DNA of 64,000 bases from positions 570,491 through 634,490 of the forward strand of contig NZ_JABWGV010000003.1 of assembly GCF_013370205.1 (NCBI RefSeq). Direction: 5' to 3'. Position 1 is the first letter of the stretch, and each line of letters starts with the position of its first letter. The stretch comes from Qipengyuania atrilutea (GTDB lineage Bacteria > Pseudomonadota > Alphaproteobacteria > Sphingomonadales > Sphingomonadaceae). The notes under the pieces are model-generated. The model did not search any database. It was not told the origin of the DNA and saw only the letters and a program-made list of their open reading frames with translations. Below are positions 29,453 to 37,551 of this stretch, in pieces. A program made the position numbers and the translations under genes.

Positions 29453-29939
29453 TCGCCTAGTACCTATCGCTCTTGTTTCGGCCCTGCTGGCCGCCTGTTC
29501 GCCGCAAGCGGGCGCCGAAAATACTGCCGTTGCCGAAGCCCCGGCGCAGGCCGTGACCCAGCATCCGGTTTCCGGCCTGGAGGTCGTTCCGCTCACCATC
29601 GACACTGGCGAGCAGACCCACCGCTTCCGGGTCGAGGTCGCCCGCAGCCGCGAGGCGCAAAGCCGCGGGCTGATGGAACGCCCGCCGCTCGGCGACGACG
29701 AGGGCATGATCTTCCCCTACAAAGCTGCCGCAGTGCAGGGCTTCTGGATGAAGAACACGCCGTCCCCGCTCGACATCATCTTCGTTGGGGAAGACGGGCG
29801 CATTCTCAACATCATCACCGGCGAGCCGTACTCGGAAAAGAACCTCATTTCCGATGGTCACGCCAATCTGGTGCTCGAAATTCGTGGGGGCCGCGCGGCG
29901 GAACTCGGCATCGAGCCGGGCGATGTCGTCGCATGGTAA
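29445..29939 (+). CDS. DUF192 domain-containing lipoprotein
   Basis: A 164-residue protein with a lipoprotein signal (ALVSALLAACSP, lipobox Cys18). Residues about 48-164 are the DUF192 domain: RFRVEVARSREAQSRGLMER, GMIFPYKAAAVQGFWMKNT and SPLDIIFVGEDGRI. The family occurs in the periplasm of bacteria and archaea; its biochemical role is unknown. It overlaps recX by 8 nt and comes before NDUFA12 after a 64-nt gap. These genes probably form one transcript up to DUF2155. Confidence 0.9.
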   Translation: MIDRLVPIALVSALLAACSPQAGAENTAVAEAPAQAVTQHPVSGLEVVPLTIDTGEQTHRFRVEVARSREAQSRGLMERPPLGDDEGMIFPYKAAAVQGFWMKNTPSPLDIIFVGEDGRILNIITGEPYSEKNLISDGHANLVLEIRGGRAAELGIEPGDVVAW

Positions 29940-30003
29940 CAAGGCGGCGTGACCCGCGCCAAATCACTTGGCCGCACCGCGAGAATGGTTTAACCGCGCG
30001 GCC

Positions 30004-30420
30004 ATGAGCATACTCGGCAAAATCTTCACCTGGTGGAACGGCGCCACGATCGGGACCTCCCTGTTCACGAGCAGGCGGGGCGAGAAAGTCGGCACGGACG
30101 CGCAGGGCAACACCTATTACCGCTCGAAGAACAAGCGCGATCTCAACACCGCCGGTTCCTACAGCGGCGGCGAGCGGCGCTGGGTCATCTACGAAGGCGC
30201 GAACGATGCGAGCCGCGTGCCGCCCGAATGGCACGGCTGGCTCCACGGCGCATTCGACGACGTGCCTGAAAGCAACCTGCCGCCCGCCCGCATCTGGGAA
30301 GCCGACTACACGCCGAACGCGACCGGAACGCCGAATGCCTACCGTCCGCAAGGCGCGCTTGAAATGGGCGGCAAGCGGGCGCGCACGACCGGAGACTACG
30401 AGGCCTGGACGCCGGAGTGA
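30004..30420 (+). CDS. NADH:ubiquinone oxidoreductase supernumerary subunit, NDUFA12 family
   Basis: A 138-residue protein homologous to the mitochondrial complex I accessory subunit NDUFA12 (B17.2). Conserved sequence includes KVGTDAQGNTYYRSKNKRD, RRWVIYEGANDASRVPPEWHGWLH and ARIWEADYTPNATGTPNAYRP. The subunit attaches to the peripheral arm of complex I on the cytoplasmic side and is confined to alphaproteobacteria and mitochondria, supporting the taxonomic call. It is encoded away from the nuo operon, as usual. The stop overlaps the DUF2155 start by one base (TGATG). Confidence 0.95.
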   Translation: MSILGKIFTWWNGATIGTSLFTSRRGEKVGTDAQGNTYYRSKNKRDLNTAGSYSGGERRWVIYEGANDASRVPPEWHGWLHGAFDDVPESNLPPARIWEADYTPNATGTPNAYRPQGALEMGGKRARTTGDYEAWTPE

Positions 30421-30935
30421 TGGCGCGACGGCTCAATCTGGGTATCGCCGCTGCAGGCGTGTGCCTGCTCGGCGCGGTTGCCTGCTCGGACGAAGTGCCC
30501 ACGCAGCCGCAGGCGGAAGAAACGACCGTGCCAGAGGAATTGGCCGGCGAGGATGAGATCGTTCAGCCCGAAGGTCAGGTCGAAGGCGCGACCCCGATGG
30601 GAGAGCGGACCGCGACGATCGGCGTGCTCAACAAGCGCAACAACCTCTCGCGCGACCTCGAGATGCAGCCCGGCGAAACGCGGCGGCTCGGTAATATCGC
30701 CGTGCGGCTATCCGCTTGCGAGCGAACCGCACCGTGGGAAAGCCCGCAGGAAACCGGCGCTTTCGTCCAAGTGCTTGTGCGCGATGCCAACCAGCAGTCG
30801 GGCGAGGGCGAGTTCCGCCGTATCTTCTCCGGCTGGCTGTTCAAGAACTCACCGTCACTTAATGTAGTCGAGCATCCGATCTACGACGTCTGGGTCAAGG
30901 ACTGCGCGATGAGCTTTCCGGGCGAAGAGGCCTGA
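30420..30935 (+). CDS. DUF2155 domain-containing exported protein
   Basis: A 171-residue protein with an N-terminal signal, possibly a lipoprotein (LLGAVACSDE, an imperfect lipobox). The DUF2155 core includes ATIGVLNKRNNLSRDLEMQP, RLSACERTAPWE and FSGWLFKNSPSLNVVEHPIY. The function is unknown; in alphaproteobacteria the gene often sits between NDUFA12 and aat, as here. I chose ATG 30420 (coupled to NDUFA12) over GTG 30417. The last 55 nt overlap the end of aat on the other strand, and the conserved tail YDVWVKDCAMSFPG is encoded within that overlap. Confidence 0.9.
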   Translation: MARRLNLGIAAAGVCLLGAVACSDEVPTQPQAEETTVPEELAGEDEIVQPEGQVEGATPMGERTATIGVLNKRNNLSRDLEMQPGETRRLGNIAVRLSACERTAPWESPQETGAFVQVLVRDANQQSGEGEFRRIFSGWLFKNSPSLNVVEHPIYDVWVKDCAMSFPGEEA

Positions 30936-31600
30936 TCGCCGCGCTCCGCCAGATCGGCGATCGTTAGCGGTAGCCGTGCTTCGGGCCGACCCGCAGCCTG
31001 GTCAATCAGTTCCAGGTAGTGCGCCTGCGGGATCGATACCGCACCCATCCGGCCGAGATGCGCGGTCATGAACTGGCAGTCGAGCAGCCGGTAACCCGCT
31101 TCCTTCATACCCGCGACCAGCCATGCGAGCGCTACCTTGCTGGCGTTGTCGGCTCGGCTGAACATGCTCTCGCCGCAGAAGACGCGGTCGAATGCGACGC
31201 CGTAAAGGCCGCCGACCAGACGGTCCTCCTGCCAGCATTCGATACTGTGCGCGTAGCCGCGGCGCTGGAGTCCTACGTAACTTGCCTCGATCCGGTGAGA
31301 GATCCAACTGCCTTCCGCGCCGCCGTCGGCTGCAGGGCGGGGCGCAGCGCATTCGGCGATGACTTCCGAAAAAGCGGCGTCGCAGGTCACGCGGAACGTG
31401 CCGCGCGCGAGAACCTTCGCCAGCGAGCGCGAGCAACGGAAGCCGTCCAGCGGAATGATCGCTCGCTCGCGTGGCTCGACCCAGAAGACCTCCTTGTCAT
31501 CGCGCGCATCGGCCATGGGAAAGACGCCCTGCCGATATGCGAGCAGCAGAAGGCGCGGATCGATCGGATCGTCGGCGGCGGAGAAGGTCGGGGTGTGCAT
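30881..31600 (-). CDS. aat: Leucyl/phenylalanyl-tRNA--protein transferase
   Basis: A 239-residue enzyme of the N-degron pathway. It adds Leu or Phe from aminoacyl-tRNA to the N-terminus of proteins with basic N-terminal residues, targeting them to ClpAP. Characteristic motifs are LLLAYRQGVFPMAD, WVEPRERAIIPLDGF, YGVAFDRVFCGESMFSR and LLDCQFMTAHLGRMGA. The start is ATG 31600, where homology begins. The protein ends SLTQTS, a common C-terminus in this family, so the 55-nt overlap with DUF2155 does not look like an annotation artefact. Confidence 0.95.
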   Translation of the reverse strand: MHTPTFSAADDPIDPRLLLLAYRQGVFPMADARDDKEVFWVEPRERAIIPLDGFRCSRSLAKVLARGTFRVTCDAAFSEVIAECAAPRPAADGGAEGSWISHRIEASYVGLQRRGYAHSIECWQEDRLVGGLYGVAFDRVFCGESMFSRADNASKVALAWLVAGMKEAGYRLLDCQFMTAHLGRMGAVSIPQAHYLELIDQAAGRPEARLPLTIADLAERGDQASSPGKLIAQSLTQTS

Positions 31601-31725
31601 TTGCCACTCAATTTGAGCCGTTGCCGGCGCCGCCGCAAGGGGGCAGGGCAGGCGGTCGGCCCAAGGCCGCATATCGTGCTTGCCATGCACCGGCCGCCGC
31701 CCTAGATGCTGCGGCCTACCCATGC

Positions 31726-31801
31726 AGGGGTGTAGCTCAGTTGGTAGAGCATCGGTCTCCAAAACCGAGGGCCACGGGTTCGAATCCTGTCACCCCTGCC
31801 A
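31726..31801 (+). tRNA. tRNA-Trp (CCA anticodon)
   Basis: A full cloverleaf: the 7-bp acceptor stem is 31726-31732 with 31791-31797, and the anticodon stem is 31752-31756 with 31764-31768. The loop holds CCA at 31759-31761. The T-arm carries GGTTCGAATCC, G is the discriminator base and CCA is encoded at 31799-31801. tRNA-Trp upstream of secE-nusG is a frequent arrangement in proteobacteria; here three other features intervene. Confidence 0.98.
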
Positions 31802-31877
31802 TTTCCCCACATGACCGACCGATTCGTGGCTGACACGTTTCAGCGTATGCACCATCGCGCCCTCGCGGTTTTCGGTT

Positions 31878-31962
31878 ATGGTTAACAAATGTACCGGAAT
31901 CCAACATCTTACAGTTAACGTCTGACAAGATGTGATCTTTCGGCAACGCTATTATCGTTAAC
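31878..31962. promoter_or_regulatory. CtrA-like site cluster (three GTTAAC elements) upstream of the 49-residue protein
   Basis: GTTAAC occurs at 31881, 31914 and 31957. The first is part of ATGGTTAA (31878-31885), the complement of TTAACCAT, a described alphaproteobacterial CtrA motif. The second sits in the loop of a 7-bp inverted repeat, ACATCTT (31904-31910) with AAGATGT (31927-31933). Three TTAAC elements within 85 bp in a GC-rich genome are unlikely by chance (judged by eye). The nearest downstream gene on the plus strand is the small protein at 32052. CtrA control is inference. Confidence 0.45.
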
Positions 31963-32051
31963 ATCCTAAATTTTGCAAAGTCGGAAACCTAGCGATGGAC
32001 TGGGCATTATTGTCGATGAGATGAAGTCCTCATCGAAGTTGGAGAAAGCCC

Positions 32052-32201
32052 ATGTCATCAATGTCCTTCCGTAGCAGCCGCCCGGATAGCTGGGTAGAAC
32101 CACGCGCTTACCGCGATGCTTCCCTGCGGCTTCAGAAATACGGCCGCGTGCAGCCGATGCACCAGCCCTCGCTGCTGGAGCGTCTGTTCGCGAGCCGTTA
32201 A
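32052..32201 (+). CDS. Small basic protein, 49 residues, unknown function
   Basis: An open frame of 49 codons, starting MSSMSFRSSRPDSW and ending LLERLFASR. GGAGAAAG lies 4-11 nt upstream of ATG 32052. It is followed after about 28 nt by a strong Rho-independent terminator and preceded by a 250-nt AT-richer region with promoter-like and CtrA-like elements, so it looks like a complete single-gene unit. The product is rich in Arg and Ser, has no membrane segment and no known motif. The middle, ASLRLQKYGRVQPMHQPS, reads like a conserved small-protein core, but I cannot name a family. Confidence 0.65.
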   Translation: MSSMSFRSSRPDSWVEPRAYRDASLRLQKYGRVQPMHQPSLLERLFASR

Positions 32202-32228
32202 ATCAAGAAGTTTTCTGGTTAACGAATT

Positions 32229-32265
32229 GGGGGCCGGGGTCTTAAGAGATCCCGGCCCTTTCTTT
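32229..32265 (+). terminator. Rho-independent terminator of the 49-residue protein gene
   Basis: Stem GGGCCGGG (32231-32238) pairs with CCCGGCCC (32251-32258) around a 12-nt loop and is followed by TTTCTTT. The stem is strong. It lies 31 nt before the end of the convergent symporter gene and could act on both strands, although the T-run favours the plus strand. Confidence 0.88.
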
Positions 32266-32295
32266 AACGGCGCCGCCAGTCCAGCAGCCAGCCGC

Positions 32296-33834
32296 CTAAT
32301 ACTCTTCCGGTTCTTCGGGCGTTTCGGCGGTGTGGGTGGGGCCAGCATCCTTCTCGCCGCGCGCCAGTTTGAACACCACGCCCGAGAGTAGCGCGAGCGC
32401 CAGCAGGTTCGGCAACGCCATCGCCGCATTCGAGATGTCGCCCATGCGCCAGACGAGCTGCGAAGGCTGCGTCGCTCCTATGAAGATGGCGATGCACCAG
32501 ATTACGCGCCACGCGATGTGCAAGGCTTTCTCTCCGCCGCGGGTCGAGCCCGGAATACGGTCGTAAAGGAAGGTGATCGCCCGCTCGCCGTAGTAACTCC
32601 AGGTGAGCAGCGTCGTGAACACGAACAGGATCAGGGCGATGCTGGCGATCAGCGTGCCGATGGGGATGGAGCCGATCTCCAGCGGAAACGCTGCTGCGAA
32701 GGCGCCAGATGTCGTGACGAAGCCGCTTTGGGCGGTCGTGCCGAGGTCGGACTGCCAGACGTGACGGACCGCTTCGCCCTGATAGGTGAAGTCGCCTTCA
32801 ACCGTGAGGATGACGAGCGCGGTCATGGTGCAGATGATGATCGTATCGATGAACGTGCCGAGCATCGCCATCCGGCCCTGCTGCTGCGGATCGTTGGTCT
32901 GTGCCACCGCATGGGCGATCGGGGTCGAGCCCTGGCCGCTCTCGTTGGAGAACAGCCCGCGCGCTACACCTGCCCGGATAGCAAGAATGATCGCCGCGCC
33001 GGCAAACCCGCCGCTCGCGCTTTGCGCATTGAACGCTCCGCCGAAGATCCGGCCGAAGGTTTCGGGCAGATCGCCGAAGTTGAGGATGAGCGCGATCAGC
33101 GCCATCACGATGTAGGCGGCGGCCATGAACGGCACGACGCTTTCCGCGACACGGCCGATCGACTTGATGCCGCCGATGATGACTACGAAGACGGCAATGG
33201 CGACGACCAGGCCGCCGAGCCAGCGTTCCCAGCCGAAAAGCTCGTTGAGGCCGCTCGCGACTTCGTTCGCCTGAATCGAATTGCCGGTTACCAGCGCAGA
33301 GAACAGCGTGCCGAGGCAGAACAGGATCGCGAGCCACGTCCACTTGGGTCCGAGGCCCATCATGATGTAGCTCATCGGGCCGCCGCGGTAGACGCCGTCG
33401 CTGGTTTTCTCGCGGTAGCGGATGGCGAGCGAGCCTTCCGCGAAGCCGAGTGCCATGCCGAACAGTGCCGTGACCCACATCCAGAAGATCGCGCCGGGTC
33501 CGCCGAGCGCGATGGCTGTGGCGACGCCCGCAAGGTTACCCGTGCCGACCTGCCCCGAAAGTGCCGTGGACAGCGCGGCGAACGGCGAGATTTCGCCTGC
33601 CCCTGCGCCCTTGCGGCCCTTGAACAGCCCGGCGAAGGCGCTGCCCAGTTTGACGATCGGGTAAAAGCGCAGGCCGATCATCATCCATGCGCCGACCCCA
33701 AGCAGGATAATTGCAAGCGGCGGGAAGGGGATGACCGCCTCTCCGTTCCATGTTCCGCCCCAGATGAAGTCGGAAATGTTCGTGACGGGCTGGACGAGCC
33801 GTTCGCCCAGCGTCTGCGGTTGGCCTGCTGCCAT
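32296..33834 (-). CDS. Alanine/glycine:cation symporter family protein (AGCS)
   Basis: A 512-residue inner-membrane carrier with about eleven helices that imports alanine or glycine with Na+ or H+. AGCS features are SALSGQVGTGNLAGVATAIALGGPG in two overlapping stretches, KTSDGVYRGGPMSYIMMGLG and ARGLFSNESGQGSTPIAHA. The start is ATG 33834 (MAAGQPQTLGE); the open frame continues 16 codons further, but homologous sequence does not. Glycine import would fit the glycine-responsive gcv operon 17 kb away, but that link is speculative. Confidence 0.95.
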   Translation of the reverse strand: MAAGQPQTLGERLVQPVTNISDFIWGGTWNGEAVIPFPPLAIILLGVGAWMMIGLRFYPIVKLGSAFAGLFKGRKGAGAGEISPFAALSTALSGQVGTGNLAGVATAIALGGPGAIFWMWVTALFGMALGFAEGSLAIRYREKTSDGVYRGGPMSYIMMGLGPKWTWLAILFCLGTLFSALVTGNSIQANEVASGLNELFGWERWLGGLVVAIAVFVVIIGGIKSIGRVAESVVPFMAAAYIVMALIALILNFGDLPETFGRIFGGAFNAQSASGGFAGAAIILAIRAGVARGLFSNESGQGSTPIAHAVAQTNDPQQQGRMAMLGTFIDTIIICTMTALVILTVEGDFTYQGEAVRHVWQSDLGTTAQSGFVTTSGAFAAAFPLEIGSIPIGTLIASIALILFVFTTLLTWSYYGERAITFLYDRIPGSTRGGEKALHIAWRVIWCIAIFIGATQPSQLVWRMGDISNAAMALPNLLALALLSGVVFKLARGEKDAGPTHTAETPEEPEEY

Positions 33835-33968
33835 TATGTACCCCCAATGCGTCCCGTGACAGTCGATGTCGAAGCGGTGCACGCTAAAGCGCCTTTCGCA
33901 TCAGCGCTACCCCCTCGCTGCACCGCAACGCGGATAAACGCGCCTCGTCGCCGCGCGGCACGGCCCCC

Positions 33969-33997
33969 TTGCTTTTGCCGCGCCTGCCGACTAAATG
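33969..33997 (+). promoter_or_regulatory. Candidate sigma-70-type promoter of secE-nusG
   Basis: TTGCTT at 33969 and TAAATG at 33992 are separated by 17 nt, a near-consensus housekeeping promoter for alphaproteobacteria. It would start near 34004, giving a leader of about 127 nt to secE. The remainder of the 296-nt gap between the symporter and secE (33835-34130) shows no gene. Confidence 0.45.
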
Positions 33998-34130
33998 CGC
34001 TCCCGTCTTCCGACATCGGAGTTTTGCCTGGCCCCTCCCGGAAATATCGCCGGGGCGGCGCTGGACCAATCCCGAAACGAGGTTCGGACAGGCATCAGGT
34101 GAAGCTAGAGGCAAGCGAAGGCAAACGAAC

Positions 34131-34325
34131 ATGGCGAAGGTCAATCCGGGTGAATTTCTGCGCCAGGTCCGCTCCGAAGCGGGCAAGGTCGTATGGCCGT
34201 CGCGCGAAGAGACGATCCGCACCGCCATCTTCGTCTTCATCATGATGGTGATCCTGTCGCTGTTCTTCCTCGGCGTCGACACAGTCTTCAGCGCGATCGT
34301 CAGCTGGCTTCTGACGCTGGCCTAA
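34131..34325 (+). CDS. secE: Preprotein translocase subunit SecE
   Basis: A 64-residue protein with a short amphipathic N-terminus (FLRQVRSEAGKVVWPSREET) and one transmembrane helix (IFVFIMMVILSLFFLGV), the minimal one-helix SecE of most bacteria. It clamps SecY in the Sec translocon. WPSREET is the conserved family motif. The order secE-nusG matches the standard operon. Confidence 0.96.
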   Translation: MAKVNPGEFLRQVRSEAGKVVWPSREETIRTAIFVFIMMVILSLFFLGVDTVFSAIVSWLLTLA

Positions 34326-34370
34326 CGCCGCCGCGCACCACCACCAGGAACAAGGTTTCACGCAGATATC

Positions 34371-34907
34371 ATGGCACGTTGGTACATCATCCACGCCTAC
34401 TCCGGTTTCGAGAACAAGGTGCGCGATTCCATTCTCGCCGAAGCGGAGCGGCTCGGCCTGTCCGAAGGGGTCGAGGAAGTCGAAGTTCCGACCGAGACCA
34501 TTACCGAAGTAAAGCGCGGCAAGAAAGTTCAGGTCGAGCGCAAGTTCATGCCCGGATACGTGCTCGCCAAGCTGAACATGACCGACGACGTCTATCACCT
34601 CGTGAAGAATACGCCGAAGGTGACCGGTTTCCTCGGTAACAACAACAAGCCTCAGGCGATTTCCGAGAAAGAGGCCGCACGCTACTTCGGCGGGGTCGAG
34701 GAAGCGAAATCGGCACCGAAGAAGGACATTTCGGTCGATTACGAGATCGGCGATTCGGTCAAGGTGCTCGACGGTCCGTTCGCGAGCTTCAATGGCGTGG
34801 TCGAGGAACTCGATTTCGACAAGGCGAAGGTCAAGGTCTCGGTTTCCATCTTTGGCCGCGCGACGCCGGTCGAACTCGATTTCGAGCAAGTCGAACTGGT
34901 GAAGTGA
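34371..34907 (+). CDS. nusG: Transcription termination/antitermination protein NusG
   Basis: A 178-residue protein. The NGN domain starts with WYIIHAYSGFENKV and includes the FMPGYVLAKLNM segment; the C-terminal KOW domain is GDSVKVLDGPFASFNGVVEE. It binds RNA polymerase, and through KOW it binds Rho or ribosomal protein S10. It lies 45 nt downstream of secE in the usual operon. Confidence 0.98.
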   Translation: MARWYIIHAYSGFENKVRDSILAEAERLGLSEGVEEVEVPTETITEVKRGKKVQVERKFMPGYVLAKLNMTDDVYHLVKNTPKVTGFLGNNNKPQAISEKEAARYFGGVEEAKSAPKKDISVDYEIGDSVKVLDGPFASFNGVVEELDFDKAKVKVSVSIFGRATPVELDFEQVELVK

Positions 34908-34953
34908 GCCGCGGGCGTCCGCGCCCGCTTCACGCAAGCAGATAATCCGTTTG

Positions 34954-35523
34954 ATGACGGTTCCCGTCTCGCGCCTGCTGTTGTGGGTGCTGCTGACATT
35001 GCCGGCGGCTTGGATGGCAGCGCGCTTTTCGCTTACGCCGGATGCATATGGCTACGGTCATGCCATCGGCGAGAGTGGTGACTGGGCCGCTTGGCTCCTC
35101 CTCACCACGTTAGCAGTCACGCCGCTGCGCCTCGTCTTTCGCCGTGCAAAATGGACGGGGTGGCTGCTGAAGCGGCGGCGCGATTTGGGCCTCGCCAGCT
35201 TCGCCTACGCCTTTGGCCACGCCGCGATCTACCTGTGGCGCAAGGGGTCCGCGGACATGATCCTGGACGAACTTTCGGCACCTTACATCCTGCTTGGCTG
35301 GCTCGCTTTTGCGTTGTTCCTGCCGCTCGCGGTGACCTCGAACGACCGGTCGATGAGGATCATGAAACGGTCATGGAAGCGGCTGCACCGCCTTGTCTAT
35401 CCGGCGGCGGTCCTGACTTTTGTGCACTGGGCGCTATCCGCGTTCGATCCGACCACGGCCTATATTCACATCGGGATACTGGCCGCGATCGAGATCGTGC
35501 GGGTCGTGCTCCAGCGGCGTTAG
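34954..35523 (+). CDS. msrQ: Ferric reductase-like heme-binding membrane protein (MsrQ/YedZ family)
   Basis: A 189-residue inner-membrane protein with five or six helices. GDWAAWLLLTTLAVTPLRLVF, RRRDLGLASFAYAFGHAAIYL and WKRLHRLVYPAAVLTFVHWAL carry the conserved His residues that ligate heme b. MsrQ hands electrons to the periplasmic methionine sulfoxide reductase MsrP. The msrP gene that normally precedes it is not here; nusG is directly upstream, so either msrP is elsewhere or this homologue has another partner. ATG 34954 is preferred over TTG 34951. The stop overlaps that of the HHH lipoprotein by 4 nt (TTAG). Confidence 0.85.
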   Translation: MTVPVSRLLLWVLLTLPAAWMAARFSLTPDAYGYGHAIGESGDWAAWLLLTTLAVTPLRLVFRRAKWTGWLLKRRRDLGLASFAYAFGHAAIYLWRKGSADMILDELSAPYILLGWLAFALFLPLAVTSNDRSMRIMKRSWKRLHRLVYPAAVLTFVHWALSAFDPTTAYIHIGILAAIEIVRVVLQRR

Positions 35524-36026
35524 AGCGTTACGTAGTTGCGGAAGCGGGCGACTTCGGCCTCGTCCACATATTTGCCGATTTCGCGGTCGAACACGCCCAT
35601 GTCGGCATAGGGGCGGTATTCTTCGAATTCGTGAACCATCTTGTCGGTCATGCCGGGAATAAGGCGAATTTCCTCTTCGGTGCCGGTGTTGAGATTGACG
35701 GGCACGAATACGGTGGTGAGCACGTTCGCGGCTTCTTCTTCGGAAAGCGTTTCCATCAGCTTCGCGTTGAGAGCCGTGACGTTATCGTAAGGGCGGCTGG
35801 CTGCGACCGCCTGGGCCAGTTCGGGTGTCATGCCCTCGGCTGCAGCGAGTTGCTCTTCGGTGGCCGTATTCGCATTGAGCACGGTCATCGTGGCGGCTTC
35901 GGCGGTGCTGTCGACTTCGGTGGTCGCCGTAACATCCGTGTCGGTAGGTGCCTCGGAGGTGTTGTCCGAACAGGCGGCAAGGGCAACTGCCGAAGCGGTC
36001 AGGGCGGCGAGCGAAAAAAAGCGCAT
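35520..36026 (-). CDS. Lipoprotein with two helix-hairpin-helix (ComEA-like) repeats
   Basis: A 168-residue protein. A lipoprotein signal ends in ALAAC (Cys19), followed by a Thr/Glu-rich linker of about 25 residues. Two ComEA-type helix-hairpin-helix units follow: TVLNANTATEEQLAAAEGM near residue 48 and PVNLNTGTEEEIRLIPGM near residue 109. HHH motifs bind DNA backbone in ComEA and many nucleases. The protein is unusually acidic for a DNA binder, and the anchored location suggests a periplasmic or outer-membrane role. No other competence gene is near. Confidence 0.82.
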   Translation of the reverse strand: MRFFSLAALTASAVALAACSDNTSEAPTDTDVTATTEVDSTAEAATMTVLNANTATEEQLAAAEGMTPELAQAVAASRPYDNVTALNAKLMETLSEEEAANVLTTVFVPVNLNTGTEEEIRLIPGMTDKMVHEFEEYRPYADMGVFDREIGKYVDEAEVARFRNYVTL

Positions 36027-36121
36027 GAAACTGGAACCTCTTATTGCTAAAGGATCGCATTAGCAGTTCCTCCGCAGAAGCGAAGCGATTTCTCCGCGCA
36101 TTGGTATGAGCGCATGACGGC

Positions 36122-36149
36122 TTGCCTTCCGGCGAAAAATCGCTATGTG
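36122..36149 (+). promoter_or_regulatory. Candidate promoter of rplK-rplA
   Basis: TTGCCT at 36122 and TATGTG at 36144 are separated by 16 nt in the 245-nt divergent gap (36027-36271). The transcript would have a leader of about 115 nt with a strong AAGGAGG six bases before the rplK ATG. A leader of this kind could hold the L1 autoregulatory site known from other L11-L1 operons, but I cannot define that structure by eye. Confidence 0.45.
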
Positions 36150-36271
36150 CGCGGCTTCCCAGGCAACAGCTTCGGAAAACCCATGCGGAAGGTTCGCGTC
36201 CAACGCGGACCGCTCGACCGCTTATCATGACCTGCGGCGCGCCCGCGGGAACAGTGTGAAAGGAGGCCGTC

Positions 36272-36703
36272 ATGGCCAAGAAGATCGAAGGCTATATCAA
36301 GCTGCAGGTGCCCGCGGGCACGGCAAACCCCTCTCCGCCCATCGGCCCGGCTCTGGGTCAGCGCGGCGTGAACATCATGGAATTCTGCAAGGCGTTCAAC
36401 GCCGCGACGCAGGACCTCGAAAAAAGCGCACCGATCCCGACCGTCATCACGGTCTATGCGGACCGTTCGTTCACCTTCGTCACCAAGACCCCGCCTGCCA
36501 GCTTCTACCTCAAGAAGGCTGCGAAGCTGAAATCCGGTTCCAAGGAGCCCGGCAAGGTCAGCGCCGGAACCATCAAGACGAGCCAGCTGCGCGAAATCGC
36601 GGAAGCCAAGATGGCTGATCTCAATGCGAACGATCTCGACGAAGCGACGAAGATCATCGCCGGAAGCGCCCGCTCGATGGGCCTCGAAGTGGTGGAGGGC
36701 TAA
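36272..36703 (+). CDS. rplK: 50S ribosomal protein L11
   Basis: A 143-residue protein. The N-terminus [20 protein letters not shown] with [20 protein letters not shown], followed by the RNA-binding C-terminal domain with [14 protein letters not shown], is unmistakable. It forms the GTPase-associated centre of the 50S subunit with 23S rRNA helices 43/44. First gene of the rplK-rplA pair. Confidence 0.99.
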   Translation: MAKKIEGYIKLQVPAGTANPSPPIGPALGQRGVNIMEFCKAFNAATQDLEKSAPIPTVITVYADRSFTFVTKTPPASFYLKKAAKLKSGSKEPGKVSAGTIKTSQLREIAEAKMADLNANDLDEATKIIAGSARSMGLEVVEG

Positions 36704-36707
36704 GACC

Positions 36708-37400
36708 ATGCCGAAGCAGACGAAAAAAGAACAGGTCCGCGCGAAGCTCGACAACGAGAAGCTTTATACGGTGGACGAAGCGCTCGCCACGCTGCGCGAG
36801 CACAAGGCCAAGTTCGACGAGACGGTCGAAGTCGCGATGAACCTCGGTGTCGATCCGCGTCACGCTGACCAGCAGGTCCGCGGCATGGTCTCGCTGCCGT
36901 CGGGCACGGGCAAGGACGTCAAGGTCGCGGTTTTCGCACGCGGCGACAATGCCGAGAAGGCGACTGCCGCCGGTGCTGACAAGGTCGGCGCCGAAGACCT
37001 GATGGAAGACATGCAGGCCGGTAATCTCGACTACGACCGCGTGATCGCAACGCCCGACATGATGGGTGTCGTCGGCCGTCTGGGTAAGGTGCTAGGTCCC
37101 AAGGGCTTGATGCCGAACCCGAAGCTCGGCACGGTAACGCCGAACGTGGAACAGGCCGTGAAGGACGCCAAGGGCGGCCAGGTCGAATTCCGCGTGGAAA
37201 AGCAGGGCATCATCCACTCGGGTCTCGGCAAGCTGTCGTTCTCCGACGATGCGTTGAAGCAGAACTTCAAGGCGCTGACCGACGCGGTGGTGAAGGCGAA
37301 GCCGACCGGCGCGAAGGGCAAGTATGTCCGGAAGGTCACGCTGACCAGCTCGATGGGTCCGGGCCTCAAGATGGACCTGTCCGAGATCGAAGGCGCCTAA
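36708..37400 (+). CDS. rplA: 50S ribosomal protein L1
   Basis: A 230-residue protein of standard length that begins [15 protein letters not shown] four nt after the rplK stop. [40 protein letters not shown] and [20 protein letters not shown] are L1 signatures. It builds the L1 stalk and usually represses its own operon by binding the leader mRNA. rplJ-rplL does not follow here; a terminator does. Confidence 0.99.
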   Translation: MPKQTKKEQVRAKLDNEKLYTVDEALATLREHKAKFDETVEVAMNLGVDPRHADQQVRGMVSLPSGTGKDVKVAVFARGDNAEKATAAGADKVGAEDLMEDMQAGNLDYDRVIATPDMMGVVGRLGKVLGPKGLMPNPKLGTVTPNVEQAVKDAKGGQVEFRVEKQGIIHSGLGKLSFSDDALKQNFKALTDAVVKAKPTGAKGKYVRKVTLTSSMGPGLKMDLSEIEGA

Positions 37401-37430
37401 GACACTTCGTTCTTCCAGAACTGAAGAGGC

Positions 37431-37467
37431 AAGGGGCCGGGGAAGCAATTCTCCGGCCCTTCGCTTG
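37431..37467 (+). terminator. Rho-independent terminator of rplKA
   Basis: AAGGGGCCGGGGAA pairs with TTCTCCGGCCCTT across a GCAA-like loop, with one bulged G. The following tract is only moderately T-rich (TCGCTTGTGT). It begins 30 nt after the rplA stop. Confidence 0.75.
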
Positions 37468-37551
37468 TGTGGGATCCCGGCTAAAATTGGAGGTTCGGAA
37501 AGTTATCGCTCCCGGGGCGTTCTATAAGCAACAGGACAACGGAGAACGATA

